Source: Brachynemurus nebulosus (Eukaryota > Arthropoda > Insecta > Neuroptera > Myrmeleontidae). Taken from it: a DNA stretch of 64,000 nt. The position numbers and the translations under genes are program-made. The DNA lies in assembly GCA_035578155.1 (NCBI GenBank), contig JAPWDM010000004.1, positions 36,764,394 through 36,828,393 on the forward strand, in the 5' to 3' direction. The notes beneath the pieces are model-generated. The model ran no database searches. It was not told the origin of the DNA and worked only from the letters and a program-made list of their open reading frames with translations. The number at the start of each line of letters is the position of its first letter. Positions within the stretch are counted from its first letter, which is position 1. Shown piece by piece: positions 22,087 to 34,835 of this stretch.

Positions 22087-23689
22087 GGGTCACTTGCGCG
22101 CCGCGGTCAAAAAATATTCAGGTAGTCCTAATTTCACAGGTCACTTGCGCGCGGATTTCTCAAAAAGGTATAGGACAGTAGCGCGCGCGGTCAGAAATAA
22201 ATAGTACAAAGAAAGATATATAATATTCTCGTCTGTCGGTCATTATAGTTATATTATATGTATTCATATTATAGGTACCTTCATATTAAAAATTAAAAAC
22301 GCATAAAATTTTAATAAACATCATTTATTTTTTGCATATTGATAACTATTTTTACAAAATCAAATCTATTCATAACTTTATTTTTATATAAATGAATCAA
22401 ATTACTAATATATTTTAAACGTTCCTTATATTTTAAATTTTTACATTTTATGGGAATATGGACACTATTTAATTTTATATATGAACACTATTTTTACAAG
22501 ACAATTTTTGTGTTTGTAAGAGTGCAGCAAAGTTATCACGCCTTACGGTATCGTCCTTTTTAAAGCAAACAAAGGAACCGTTGGTTGGGAATTCCAAAAA
22601 ATTTTGTAAAGTTGCAATTAAGTTGAAAGGATACCGACACTAACATAAATAAATAAAGATAATGTTACAGTTCATGAGCGTCGATCAATATAGGCAACTA
22701 GGGGCTCAAGCCCCACTTATCGTGCAAGATTTTAACCGGCTGGTGGTCATTGACACTGTAAAACGTTAAGTGAAACCTGATTAACTGCGACACTACGCTG
22801 TACCACGCCAACAATTCCATATAATGTATTAGTTGTTAAAATAGTGTATCAGTTGGTCATTTCGTCATAATTATTCATGACCGTCATTGTGTTAAAGCCA
22901 ATGATATTGAAGTTATGAATATCCAGAACTTATAAACTTTATTATTTAATTCTTTTTAAGACGTATAAATTACTAGAGTGCGGTCATTGGTCGGAAAAAA
23001 CCGAACTGAACAATTTTTTACAGTTTATGTGCATACTGTACGTGTACATAAGTGTATGTATTTTACAAGATTATACCGCCCAAAGAGTTTTGAAAGGATC
23101 TATATACATATGTGTGTATATACGTCTATGTATATCCCGTTTTTTCCGACCAATATCCGCACTTTTAATTACCTTATAAATACAATTTTAAAATATTTGT
23201 ACTGAGTTAGAAGGCTTTTTGAGGACGTCTAATAGCGTTAGTCAAATTTAAGTTCTTTTTAAAAAAAAATGAAACTCTCCGATAAGGGTAGGCCAATCCC
23301 CCTCATGAAAAAGCAATATGCACGCCCATGTTATAGTCATTCTTTTTACAAGCTTTTATTTAACTTTACTTCTAAATAAAACATTTAGTTGGAAAATCCA
23401 GAAATTTTTATTATGCTTTAATTACCTATGTTTAGGTAGAAAGGATATTTTGAATAATTTATTTTATTTTTATTAATTTAGAATCAAGCTAACTGTATTA
23501 CAATAATCTTTTAAAAATTCTAGAGTACGTATTACAAAATATATACTAAAGGGATATAATGTTAAACATAATATCTAAATATTGATATATAATATTTCAA
23601 ATATAGTAAGTTCAAATATAATACGAGTATTTAATTATTGATAATAAAAAACAGGTAGATATTTTTTTGCGCGCAAGTGTCCTGTGACC
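22087..23689. mobile_element. TIR element with GGTCAC...GCGCGC ends, about 1.6 kb
   Basis: The left side has GGGTCACTTGCGCGC at 22087 and CACAGGTCACTTGCGCGCGG at 22137. The right end, inverted, reads GGTCACAGGACACTTGCGCGC at 23669-23689. The ends are much richer in GC than the interior. No transposase was found. It contains a nested 187-bp MITE. The superfamily is unknown and the borders are approximate, because the left side carries the motif two or three times. Confidence 0.55.
22977..23163. mobile_element. 187-bp MITE with 24-bp inverted ends
   Basis: Left AGTGCGGTCATTGGTCGG plus AAAAAA; right, inverted, AGTGCGGATATTGGTCGG plus AAAAAA. It lies inside the GGTCAC-ended element. The 22978-23205 ORF is only a read-through of this repeat. 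The target duplication is not clear. Confidence 0.8.
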
Positions 23690-24006
23690 TAAATGGTTCT
23701 CCTAGCCATCAGCATGGGGTCGGTAGTAGGTACTTAAAATATACTTCATTTGCAGAATTCAACTGGGTCACTTAAAATTATAATAAGAGTGAGAGGTTCC
23801 TGAGGCCTGACCTAACAAGGAAACATTTCCTGGTGTCCCGCTTCGATTTCGATGATACTGTTTTTTTTTTATCTGCGAAAAAAAAAAGTTTAAAGGGATG
23901 AAATTGCCCTTCAAAAATTGGGGTAAAAATTTATTTTTTCAAATATCTCAAAAAAAAATTTTTTTAATTAGCGATGTTGCTCTTTTTAAAAGAGTTATCA
24001 TCTATG

Positions 24007-24248
24007 GATATGCAATTTGTTCAAATTGTGTCAACAGAGGTGGTTGGGGGTTAAAATTTGTTAGTTTTATGAAAAATGGATGAAATACCCTTGTAGACTT
24101 AATATTACGAAATTGAACAAAAATACATTAATTATATTTTTTTACGTAGATTTGAAATCTCCAAACAAAGTTTTAATATATTTTAGCTTTATTCTCTTTT
24201 TTCAAAATTAACCCCCAACCACACCTTTTGATGTCATTTGCATATCAA
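24007..24248. mobile_element. Small inverted-repeat element, about 240 bp
   Basis: The left part carries GATATGCAA and GAGGTGGTTGGGGGTTAA. The right part carries the inverted TTAACCCCCAACCACACC and TTTGCATATC. The arms are about 50 bp and diverged. Borders uncertain; non-coding. Confidence 0.5.
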
Positions 24249-24599
24249 TTAGATATTCAAAATACCCCTGTCGCAGCATCTGCATAACATAGCGAATTTC
24301 CAAATCTTGGGCACTGGCGGATCTCATCTAAGACCTGTACCTATTTAAAATAGCTTTCTAAGAGTAAAAGAATTTTTAAAATCGGCTGGGTAATTAGATT
24401 TGGTATTTTTGGGGACCCAAGAACCCGAACGGATTTTGTGCAGCATAGTTGTATCCATCTAAAATAATTTAGTTCTCTAGCAGTGAGAAATTTTTTAGCA
24501 TCGGTTCGATAGCTTATTACTGGCGTTTTCGGATCTGCAAGATCCCGGTGGACCTCATTAAAAAATCAGCTCGACAGTATATTCTAGGCGGACTTTATG

Positions 24600-24713
<114 letters not shown>

Positions 24714-24789
24714 AACCCGTTGTGTAGCATTCTACGCCGCATTTGCATCCGCAGGACAGTTGTGGAGTGGATCTCAGATAACACAACCT

Positions 24790-25860
24790 GTACCTATCTA
24801 AAATAGTTTACCTCGGTAATAGTAAAAAAGTTTCAAAATCGGTCAGTTATTTTATTTTTGACACTTTTAGGTCCCACTGACACTATCAGACCTTACATAA
24901 CGTAATCTATATGTATCTAAAATAGCTTAGCTCCCCAACAGTGAAAAAATTTTCAAAATCGGTCGGTTAGTTTATTTTTGACACTTTTGGATCCGATAGA
25001 CCCTGGCAGACTTTACATAACGTAATCTATATTTATCTAAAATAGTTTAGCTCTGTAACAGTGAAAAAATTTTCAAAATCGGTCGGTTAGTTTATTTTTA
25101 CCACTTTTGGGTCCCATGTACCCTGGCGGACCCTAAATAACGTAATGTATGTCTATCTAAAATAGCTTAGTTCCCCAACAGTGAAAAAATTTTCAAAATC
25201 GGTCGGTTAGTTTATTTTTGACACTTTTGGATCCCATGGACCCTGGCAGACCTTACATAACGTAATCTATATTTATCTAAAATAGTTTAGCTCTGTAACA
25301 GTGAAAAAATTCTCAAAATCGGTCAGTTAGTTTATTTTTGACACTTTTGGGTTCTATGGACCCTGGTGGACCTTACATAACGTAATTTATATTTATCTAA
25401 AATAGTTCAGCTCTGTAACAGTGAAAAAATTTTGAAAATCGGTCAGTTAGTTTATTTTTGACACTTCTGGATCCTATGGACCCTGGCAGACCTTACATAA
25501 CGGAATCTATATTTATCTAAAACAGTTTAGCTCTGTAACAGTGAAAAAATTTTCAAAATCGATCAGGCAGTTTATTTTTGACACTTTTGGGTCCTATGGA
25601 CCCAGGCGGACCTTACATAACGTAATCGATATTTATCTAAAATAGTTTAGCTCTGTAACAGTGAAAAAATTTTCAAAAACGGTCAGTTAGTTTATTTTTG
25701 ACACTTTTGGGTCCTGTGGACCCTGGCGGACTTTACATAATGTATTCTAAATCTATCTAAAATAGTTTAGTTGTGTAACAGTGAAGAAATTTTTAAAATT
25801 GGTCGTTTAGTTTATTTTTTACAATTATGGGATCAGTAAATCCTGGCGAAACTCATACAA
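24790..25860 (+). repeat. Tandem array, about nine 120-bp units
   Basis: Successive units keep an almost exact 120-bp period. Each contains ATCTAAAATAGTTTAGCTCT, GTAACAGTGAAAAAATTTTC, AAAATCGGTCGGTTAGTTTA and a GGACCCTGG...CTTACATAACG block. Central units differ by only a few bases; edge units are more diverged, as expected for arrays expanding by unequal exchange. Copy 4 of the family (43550) has one or two units here and copy 2 has none. Confidence 0.93.
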
Positions 25861-26785
25861 GTCTAGTACTCTAACAGTAAGAAAAGGGTTCTAAGGATCT
25901 CATATAACTTATGGCAGTCCGTAAGCTTCTTGCGGACATCATTTAATTAATTAATTCAAATACTTTAACTTACTAACTGTGAAAAAATTTTTAAAATCGA
26001 TTGGGTAATTAATTTCTGGCCTTTTTAGGTCCCGAAAACCTTGACCTCACATAAAATACCTTAAATCCATTTGAAATGGTTTAATTTTTTAACATTATTA
26101 ATTATTAGTGAAAAAATTTTCAAAATCGATTCAAAATATTTTTCCGTGCATACATATGTACATTGTACATATTTTGTTTTGTTTCATATTTAATAATGTT
26201 ATATCATAACATAATCTTCAATTTCTTGTTTACTTAAAAATTCAATAAAAAAAAAAAAAATTCTTCATTACATTAGCTTAGAAAATCTGTTTAATTTTCA
26301 TTTTTCAAATTGAGATAGAACCATGCTAATTATAATGCAATAAATGAGAAACAAAACTCTATACATGTATGTGTGTTATAACACATGTATGTGAATAGAC
26401 TTCACTTGTTCTCACAAAATTCTTTAATAAAAAAGTGAAATATTTTTATACTTCATAAAGAACTGAGATATAAATATAAATTACTTATTAGACTAACAAA
26501 GAAAGAAAACTAATATAATGGTGAAAATTTACATTTTCTCGAAAAATACTTAAAATAGAAAGAAAATTATAAGAATATTTTCTTCATAATTTTTTTTTCC
26601 TTTTCAACGATGTAAAAATCGAACTGTCTTATGATAGGATCGAATGATAAAAAATGGCCAGAAAACCTACTTCTGGGCATCCGACGTGTTTGGCTAACGA
26701 ACTTAGCCGAGCCAATTCAGAATCTAGTCCGCACACAAAATTTCATAAGCATTAGACGTTTCGTTCGAGAGTTATCGTAGCGACA

Positions 26786-26786
26786 C

Positions 26787-26862
<76 letters not shown>
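26786..26862. repeat. (TA)n microsatellite, about 77 bp
   Basis: Pure TA run in the right part of the YZ element, at the position where copies 2 and 5 also carry a tract. Confidence 0.98.
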
Positions 26863-26865
<3 letters not shown>

Positions 26866-27219
26866 TTTAGTGAATATCATTTTCGTATTCTAGGAACCTC
26901 AAAACACATTTCTGTTATGATCCCGGGCTTAGGTCCCGTCATGACACCTGCTGTAATAGCGTATTTCCAGTTTCACTTTTGGAAATTCGCTAAAAAGAGC
27001 AGCATCAATAATTTAAACTTTTGCTCTATTTTTTACTATTTTGGAGATATTTGAAAAATTAAATTTTTACTCCAATTTTTGAAGGGTTATTTAATCCCTT
27101 TAAACCGATTTCCCTCAGATGACAAAAAAAATTACGTGCCTCTTAGTTTCAACAAAGAACAAGATATCCTTAGTATCATCGAAATCGGAGAGGGACACAA
27201 TAGAATGCTTCCTATTAGG

Positions 27220-28439
27220 TAATTATTAGAGATTGATATAATCACATTTTTTTTTAATAATCGGATTCTTGAATTATGAGTGATTTTTTCTGTATCGCAT
27301 TATTGTATCTGAATTATTATATCATTCAAATTACTTAAAAAATCGGATTATTGATTATTTTTAATTCAAATTATTCTCTCATTAGTTATAAGTTACTATA
27401 ATTATTAATAAATAACTGCTAGTGTAATTGTTATCATATTTATGTCAATTACAGTAAAAAAACGAATAACATAAATATTACAATTTGTGCTGTAAGTAAA
27501 CTACATACTTAAATGTATGCAGTGAGAATTGTAGTTAATTCCTTGTTTTGTTTTTTCTTTCTTTTTTAATTACGTATGTTATATGTATTGTTATATAATT
27601 TAGCAAGAAACAATAAAACTTATAATTTACCTATGAGAAAAAAACGGTATACATTTTTACAAGTGCATTATTCTAATTTAAATACACAATCATTTCAAAA
27701 AAGAACAATAATTTGAATTTTAGTGTAGGTACATAATATATTTTGCATAAATGAAGATCTGTATTATGTACAGTAGTGGCCAAAATAATTATTATACTAT
27801 AATATTAGTGTTCGATTATTGTTCGAAACATGTCACACAATTTATAAAATAAAAGTGGTATTTTTTGCAAAGTGTTAATAGCAAAATGCGTTCGCTTTCG
27901 TTAATCGTTCAAATAAATGTTACTCCTTACTAATCGTCCGCGGACCACCTGTTGGGAACATCTGGTTTAGAGGATCTTTTGCGCCGCTGCGACTCTTTTT
28001 TACGGTGGATATTTGCGGCTTTGGAGAAGAAAACGATTTGTACACATTTTTATAAGGATTAACAAATTAAATAAGTCTAGTTAAATTAACGAATGTGTGT
28101 CTGATTGACTATATATTTTAATTGTGCATAAGGTATATAACCTAATTATAAACATTTATATTAATTTATTATTCAGAAAAATTAATATTAGACTTTTAAA
28201 TTAGATGAGCAAATTGGAAGCAATTTTTTAGTGTAAAGAAATTCTATAAAAAACATTTATTTGACAAGATATTGATTATTGAAACACCTACTAAAAAATT
28301 TTTTCTTTTAAAGTGTAAAGAACTAATTAAATAACTGAGTTTCCGGTGGGATAATTACTGATCTTAATAAAGCAATTTGGGGGTAATTTAGCCATATGAA
28401 AAACAAAAAAAAATATATAAGTACATTAAATAAAAAGAT

Positions 28440-28446
<7 letters not shown>
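27220..28446. other. AT-rich spacer with a possible hAT end
   Basis: Mostly featureless. At 27948-27972 the sequence CGCGGACCACCTGTTGGGAA plus CATCTG reads, inverted, like a hAT-type terminus (CAGATGTTCCCAACAGG). I found no partner end, so only a fragment is suggested. Confidence 0.3.

Positions 28447-28532
<86 letters not shown>
28447..28532. repeat. (TA)n microsatellite, about 86 bp
   Basis: Pure TA run after a short ACATACATA lead. Reading frames through it are artefacts. Confidence 0.98.
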
Positions 28533-28533
<1 letters not shown>

Positions 28534-28736
28534 GTTATTAAATCAATGTTACAACTTTGAATCAATAAAGCATAATAATAATCAATTATCTCAGATATTT
28601 AATAATGTCTAAGATAATTAAGATCATCTGATATTTTATTCAAATCAAGTTTTCTCAAAACTATCACTTCTGAGATACGTGAGATTCGTGTGACACGGCA
28701 GTGCTAATGTTAACAGTTAAATTTTTTCATAATATA

Positions 28737-28976
28737 ACGTAAAAGCCCCCATTATGGAACGGTACCTAATACTGGAACAGCTTTGACATTTACATATTTA
28801 TTTCATTAATTAAGTAAGGAAATATTAAATGCGAGGTGAACTTAAATTGAAAAACAATCATTCTATTAATAATAATTTTTGTTATCAGACGTTTCTTTCA
28901 GAAATAACTTCATTAATATGTAAATGTCAAAACTGTTCCAGTATTAGATACCATTCCGTAATGGCGGCTTTTACGT
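28737..28976. mobile_element. U family MITE, 240 bp, TA target
   Basis: Inverted ends ACGTAAAAGCCCCCATTATG (left) and ACGTAAAAGCCGCCATTACG (right, inverted) extend to about 65 bp with TATTCCAGT-type blocks. TA flanks both ends (28735-28736 and 28977-28978), consistent with the Tc1/mariner superfamily. Related sequence lies at 48904 and 50036-50205. The ORF 28829-29029 is a read-through. Confidence 0.85.
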
Positions 28977-28978
28977 TA

Positions 28979-29501
28979 CTAGCAATAAAAAAAATAATTT
29001 TTTCTTATTATCAAAAATTTCAATTATGATTGCCTCTAAAAATGAAATTATTTCCTAGTGGAATTTAACAATGAAATTCCACAGAAAAAGAATCGTATAG
29101 GTATACATATTAAACGTAAATTAACATTAAATAATTTTCACGGTTGGATACGTACGAATTGATTCGATTATTAAAGTGTAATTTATGGAATATACATTAT
29201 GTATTTAAGTAATTCGAGGCGAGCACATAAGACACAACAAGTGCAAATAAGTATATCAATTGACTTAAATACACTTGTAATGTAATCACATTCAGTACTT
29301 AGTAATCCATGGTAATCATAATATTTACTGACATACAGTACAAGGTCATTGAAAACATTAATAAAAACATAAAAATTATCAACAATCCACACATATTTCA
29401 ATATTTAATTGAATTAAATTATAAAAATAATAATTGGAAAATAAAAGAAGTAAAACAAATAGAATAATATGTAACCAATGATGTATTATATATACATATA
29501 T
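28979..29501. other. AT-rich spacer, nothing recognised
   Basis: No supported coding frame or repeat border. Confidence 0.4.
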
Positions 29502-31606
29502 CGCTGCTCTAGTATTGGTTTGTTCTATCTCCACTTTTCAAAAAAATTGAGTTTGATACACTTTTGAACTCAGCAATTTTTTCTCTACCATTTTCTAGTT
29601 CCAAAATGCCAATAAGTATTACGTTTATAAATATGTTTTTTCTAATATTATTTTGTACTATCTCCACCGATTTCACAAAAATTTATTACTGGATTGTACT
29701 AACTCACATTTTTTGTGGCACATAGAACAAAACTATACTTAAATTTTAGATTTTAAAAAATTTTAGTATTGGTGAGTTCCATATCCCATAACAAGGTCTC
29801 TTATATTGCATGAATAATGTAGAACTGTTTTATTTTTTTATTAAGATATTGTAATGGTTGCAAGCCATTATAACTTACGTTATTTACTGTATTATAATTT
29901 CTTACAATGCAATCTTCTATTGTGTTAAAACTTGTGTATAAAGTAATGATGAAGGCATTAAAAATGTTTATGGAAAGTCATCCACAAATTAAAAACAAAT
30001 TCTCATAAATTCTGTAAAAGTTGCCATAGCAAAGTTCAATACATTAATTATATTTTAAATTTTACATGTAAAATTGAACAGTTAGTTTACCTAAAAATCT
30101 TAATTTATTTAGAAATCTAAGTTTATTCAGAAATCTTAATTTAATAAAAGATCAAAACAAAAAATTGAAATTATCCAATTAACATCTAAGGGTTTTTTTT
30201 ATTTTCATAAAATTGCAAATTTGTATAGAAATTTTGATTATATGAAGTTCTCGATAATTAAACTTTAATATGTATAAAACGAGATAAACCAATGCTTATA
30301 TACGCTTAAATGATGAATATAAACGGAAAAACCGTATTCCTATTCAAATTTGGACGACCGAATCTATTAAATGATAACTTTACTTCTTTATTTCTTGAAA
30401 AACTAACTGAAATCGAAACGAAGTCAGAGGTATCTAGATTCTAGAGACAAAGAGATAAATCAATGTTCAACTATATGCTATCGGTATCGGTAGAAACTCG
30501 TTTTTTTGAACATCTTTTTAAAAACGTCACATTAAAATAGTAATCGGTTTCTAGAATTAATTTTTATACAATTCTTAACACGATATTTCCCAAAAAGTTC
30601 TTGCCTATGTTTCAATTTACTTCCACACATAGAAAATAAGTTTATGTTAATTTTCTTTAAATTTTGTTAACGTAGTTGCTCTGAGATAGTCAGGTACAAA
30701 AGTATATCTCAAAATAAAAATTTTCTTTTATCAAAAATTTAATAATGTATTAATATTCTTCAGTGATTATATTTGTATACCACTTGTTTGTATTTTAATT
30801 TCCGCGCACTTTTGTTGTAGCAATATAAAAACATTATTGAAAAAGCGTTGTAAAAACGTTGTAAAATGATGTTTATAAATTATATTTAAAAACGGCGTGA
30901 TGTATAATTTTTATTTCTTATTAAATATGGTTTGTAACTTTGTATTTTATAATATATTAAATGTTTATCAAATTCCTTTGACACGTTTTCATTTTATTCA
31001 AAAGAAAAAAAAAATAGAGTTTTCCCATAAGAGCACGTGTTAAAATTACAAAATTTTGAGATCGTCTTTATCAAAATTGGGGTGGTCAATTTTTTTTCGG
31101 TTAAGGCTCGTATTATTGGTATTGAATTAAATAAATATCTAGAGAAGTTTCGTTAAAATCCTTTAAAAAAATCGTTTTATCGACCAACTGCCTTATATCA
31201 AACACAGTATAAATTTTTTTTAAGTTAAAATCATTTTATGTATTACAATTTTCCCATTCCTATATGTAACAGACGGAAAAAATAATCTTGTTTTGTTCTA
31301 TATCCACGCTTATAGTACAAACCAAGAACTATAAACTAAAAGTACAAAACAATACTACAGGGAATATGGATCTATAGTTCAATTTTTGCAATCATGAGAA
31401 TATTAATTATCATTTTACTCCGAAATTCGAGGTCAGATTTCTATGAAATTGTATTGTATGACAACTAACTTATTTACAAGTAAAAAATTATTTTCTATTT
31501 GGTAATAAAATGTAAAATAAATAAGATATGAATTTTTAAACTTTCAAGTCGCAATATCTCAAAAGTAGAAAAAGTGGATATAGAACAGACCAATACTAGA
31601 ACAGCG
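29502..31606. mobile_element. Q element, 2.1 kb, about 35-bp TIRs
   Basis: The left end is CGCTGCTCTAGTATTGGTTT then GTTCTATCTCCAC. The right end, inverted, is CGCTGTTCTAGTATTGGTCT then GTTCTATATCCAC. The flanking octamers ACATATAT and ACATGTAG are similar but not identical, so an 8-bp target is possible. Degenerate copies of the TIR text (TAGTATTGGTGAGTTCCATA, GTACTATCTCCACCG) recur inside. No transposase. A W MITE is nested in it. Confidence 0.7.
30671..31192. mobile_element. W family TTAA MITE, copy 2 (uninterrupted)
   Basis: It starts after TTAA (30667-30670) with CGTAGTTGCTCTGAGATAG and ends CGACCAACTGCC before TTAT. The body aligns with 19566-20021 plus 20719-20779, skipping exactly the foldback insertion of copy 1. 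It therefore supplies the empty site GAATTAAATAAATA near 31122. Confidence 0.8.
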
Positions 31607-31639
31607 ACATGTAGATACTTATAATTATAACCGTACTAA

Positions 31640-31864
31640 GTGTCGATGCACACACGCGTTTTTTTACCGCTGCGTGCACGCTGCGGCGCCGCGCGGCACC
31701 GCAAGCATGTGTGCATCACACAATTTAACTCAATGTACTTTAAAACGCGGCGCAGCGGTTATAAAGTACATTGAGTTAAATTGTGTGATGCACACATACG
31801 TGCGGTGCCGCGCGGTGCCGCAGCGTGCACGCAGCGGTAAAAAAACGCGTGTGTGCATCGGCAC
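31640..31864. mobile_element. GC-rich palindromic MITE, 225 bp, TAA target (Harbinger-like)
   Basis: The arms are GTGTCGATGCACACACGCG and, inverted, GTGCCGATGCACACACGCG. They run about 105 bp each and include a CpG-rich CGGCGCCGCGCGGCACCGC-type core. TAA lies on both sides (31637-31639 and 31865-31867), a 3-bp target typical of PIF/Harbinger. Base composition is far from the AT-rich surroundings. The overlapping ORFs 31674-31997 and 31730-31966 are read-throughs. Confidence 0.85.
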
Positions 31865-31867
31865 TAA

Positions 31868-32459
31868 ATGTGCAAAAAAAATAGGCACAAATTTGTCCAA
31901 CTGTAGTGTGGGTAGTGTGTACGGGGTGTACCACAGAGGACAGAGGTACAATATGTATCTCTCCACTACTGGAATCAGTGTAACCAGTAAGAGATAGAAA
32001 ATATGTTATATACGTGCACGGTGTTTACTTTGTGTTGGCGCTCTAAACTGTGTATGTGTGCGTAATCGAAGATAGAGGTGGCAGTCACGTGACTCTGCTT
32101 CGAATACATATGTGTGATACCACAACGCTACGTGTGGGGGTTCTGCAGTGCTAGCAACAATCAAATCCATTGTTGTTTGACTGATCTACACTCGGTGAGT
32201 GCCACTGAGGCACTGACTACCTACGAGCCTAAGGTACACAAAAATGCACACTGCAGATTTCATGATAGAGATAGTTGCTGTGTCTCCATTACTCCGTGGG
32301 GTGTACGGTGTGTATTTTTCTTTTTTATACTTTCATACATTAGCATTACGCATGTTCTGTAAAAGAGAAATCGCAACACATGAATATACTACAAGAAACA
32401 CGTATGTGAGAAAAAGACAGAGTATGTACCTAAATATGTTTGATTATGTACCATGTAAT
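31868..32459. other. Moderately GC-rich unannotated stretch
   Basis: It has a more balanced base composition than most of the window and many GTGTGT/CACGTG-like words. Two overlapping plus-strand ORFs of 82 and 92 codons (32114-32362 and 32244-32522) match no family I know. It could be a fragment of a larger unrecognised element or of host sequence. Confidence 0.3.
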
Positions 32460-32467
32460 GTTTGCTT

Positions 32468-32834
32468 TATGGAGGGTAAATATCAGGAGGACTACCTTGG
32501 CCGGAAAACAATAGAAAAATAGTTCAAAAACTGTTCCGTTTTAAGTACTTAGTAACAGTTCAAAAAATCGCCAGAATAGCGCTAGAGTAGCAAAAGAGAA
32601 TTGTGATTTTTTTGTGTTGAGTTTTATAAAAATTTTTAAAATAATAATACTATTAACTATACCTATGTAACAATTATAATAAAAAAACAATAATTACATA
32701 ACAACGCGGATGTTTTTTTTCCTTGTTTACTTCTCTAAATTTACCCTTTTGCTATAGTAGCGCCGCCACTATTTACGCGTTTATATGGACACTTTTCGAT
32801 ACAGAGATGGTGCTCCTGATATCTACCCTCCATA
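32468..32834. mobile_element. 367-bp MITE with 8-bp target duplication
   Basis: The ends TATGGAGGGTAAATATCAGG and, inverted, TATGGAGGGTAGATATCAGG agree for about 22 bp. GTTTGCTT is exactly repeated at 32460-32467 and 32835-32842. An 8-bp target fits hAT, P or Merlin elements; the TIR does not decide. Non-coding. Confidence 0.88.
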
Positions 32835-33054
32835 GTTTGCTTATTTGGTTACATAATTCATAGCAATAATGCAATTAAAACTCATCAAAAATAAAGAAAT
32901 TATTAATACTTAAGAATGAAATGATATATTTTTTTCTATTTTTTAGAGTTCTTGTATAATTCCTACAGTTTTTCATTACACATGACGGCATCTTTCTACG
33001 CAATTGTACGATCTTTACTCATTGAAGTTTGATGTAAGACTGACGACTAACAGG

Positions 33055-34815
33055 GCTATTCTGCAAAAAAATCTATAACGATCGTTATATACCGAACTAT
33101 TGTTTTCGTTACAATCATATAACGAATATTATAAATTTGGTATTCAGTAACCTTTTTCGTTAGATTGTACAAATTCGTTATAAAGAAAACGCACATTCGA
33201 CTACAGTACACTGAAATAGAGTTCAGTGCGTATATTTTATCTTTGTTTATTATATGTATACCTATATTTATTCAACTTTGTTGAAATGTTTGGCTAAATT
33301 TTACAAAAAAAATTATATTCGCACATGGTTGCTGCGGTTACAGCTATACGGTATTGAGTCGAATTTGTTCTATTATTTCGTCTGCTTTTTTTGTGAAGTT
33401 GTTAATAAATAATTTTTTGATAAAAATGGAACGAATTAATAAAAAACATGCGGAAAAACTAGCCCGAAGCAATACGAAATGTATGTAGAAACATTAAAGG
33501 AAAACAGTGCATTATTGTATAATAAAAATACGCCAGAAAATCCAAATACAGTTCGCGATGGTTGGTGCATATTGACGGAAAAATTAAACGCATGAGAAAT
33601 AGGGCCGCAAAAAACTGTTGAAACATGGAAAAAAGTAAGTAAATAACTCTCATAAACTGGTATTTAAATATCTGTAATTATGTGCTTATTACGAAGGATT
33701 GAAATTTATTATATATTTATACATTTTTTCAGACATTTGCTGATTGGAGATAAGCGGTGAAAAAAAAGGCACGATCTTATTTTAATTTAAAAAAACAAAG
33801 GGAGAGTGGTCCACCACCTGAAAATCCTTTAACAAAAATAGAAAAAGAATTTCTATTAGAAATAATAAGACTAGTAAATATCGAAGGGACCCCTAACATA
33901 GGTGAAGTAGGTTTAAATAAACCAATTATTGAAGTAGAAAATGAATATCTGGTCGATAAAAATACAAAAAGTGTAGTTGTAACAGAACCAGTCCAATTGG
34001 ACGTACGTAAAAATTCCAGTGGTGACTAATTAGATGATGCTGGAAAATCGAAACGTAAACATTTTAATTTGGTTTATCTGCTAATTTATGTACTGTTTCT
34101 AAATTTTTAAAAAACAAATTATTTTAGGATCCCCCATCAAGCGAAAGAGACCCGTTGCCCTATAAGGAAGCCAAAAAAATATTTTTGGAGGCTCAAGAAA
34201 AACAAAACGCTCTTATAACAAATCTAATAAGTGCTGTGTTTAGACTGGAAGTATTTATCGATATACAGACAGAGGTGCGATCGGAACTATTAAAATTAAA
34301 AATTAAAAATATTTTAAGTTAAAATTGAAAATTTATTTATTTTATAAAACAATTAAAATTTTCCTCTTATAATTTACAATAAAATAATAAAAAAGATATT
34401 TTTGTTATTATAATTTTTTACTAAAAATTCACCCTAATAAATACATTCCTCCTTCTTCTCCCTTCATCGAATCAATTTAATTTGCGAATAAATATAATAA
34501 GTAAGCAAATTGTGCTAAAATATTTAAATTACATAAATTTTAATTTAATTTGAAATGCTTAAACTGTCGACATGCATAGCAAAATTGTAATAAAAAATTT
34601 ATTTAAAAAAAAACGACAGTTTATTTTATTTTCCTTGTTAGAAAAATACCATAGTTACATTAAAAATCTTTATACAAACGAAAGGTTGAAATTTTCGTTC
34701 AGACAACGAAGATCGTCATAGCTATAACGAATATATTTCCGTTAGTGAATCGCATTTTGATCTACCTTTCGTTACAGAACGAACTTTCGGTATATAACGT
34801 TCGTTATGTAGTTAG
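33055..34815 (+). mobile_element. Decayed TIR transposon with a Myb/SANT-like gene (Harbinger-like)
   Basis: Inverted ends share ATAACGATCGTTATATACCG (left, near 33075) and, from the right end inverted, ATAACGAACGTTATATACCG (about 34770-34792). Outer parts resemble each other more weakly (GGCTATTC and TGCTTATTC). The interior encodes a Myb/SANT-type protein, the accessory ORF type found in PIF/Harbinger elements. No DDE transposase is present between the ends, so this is a non-autonomous or partly deleted copy. Confidence 0.65.
33426..34322 (+). pseudogene. Myb/SANT-like DNA-binding protein, three exons, broken
   Basis: Exon 1 (33426-33634) encodes a segment with VETLKENSALLY, TVRDGWCILTEKLNA and GPQKTVETWKK, the pattern of the zeste-type Myb/SANT domain of transposon ORFs. 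It ends at GTAAGT. Exon 2 begins at 33733 after a pyrimidine-rich AG (FADWR, AVKKKARSYFNLKKQRESG, PLTKIEKEFLLEII). Exon 3 (about 34128-34322) encodes a coiled-coil-like tail (EAKKIFLEAQEKQNAL). Defects: a frameshift near 33471, TGA near 33592, TAA near 33752 and TAA at 34027-34029. The second splice junction is tentative because its phase does not fit. The protein would bind transposon DNA and aid the transposase; that is a family inference. Confidence 0.7.
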
Positions 34816-34835
34816 TGAATAAGCAAGTAAGGCCG

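Noticed and set aside
24790..25860. CRISPR-like regular repeat array
   Set aside because: The whole 120-bp unit is repeated with no unique spacers, and the context is eukaryotic transposon sequence.
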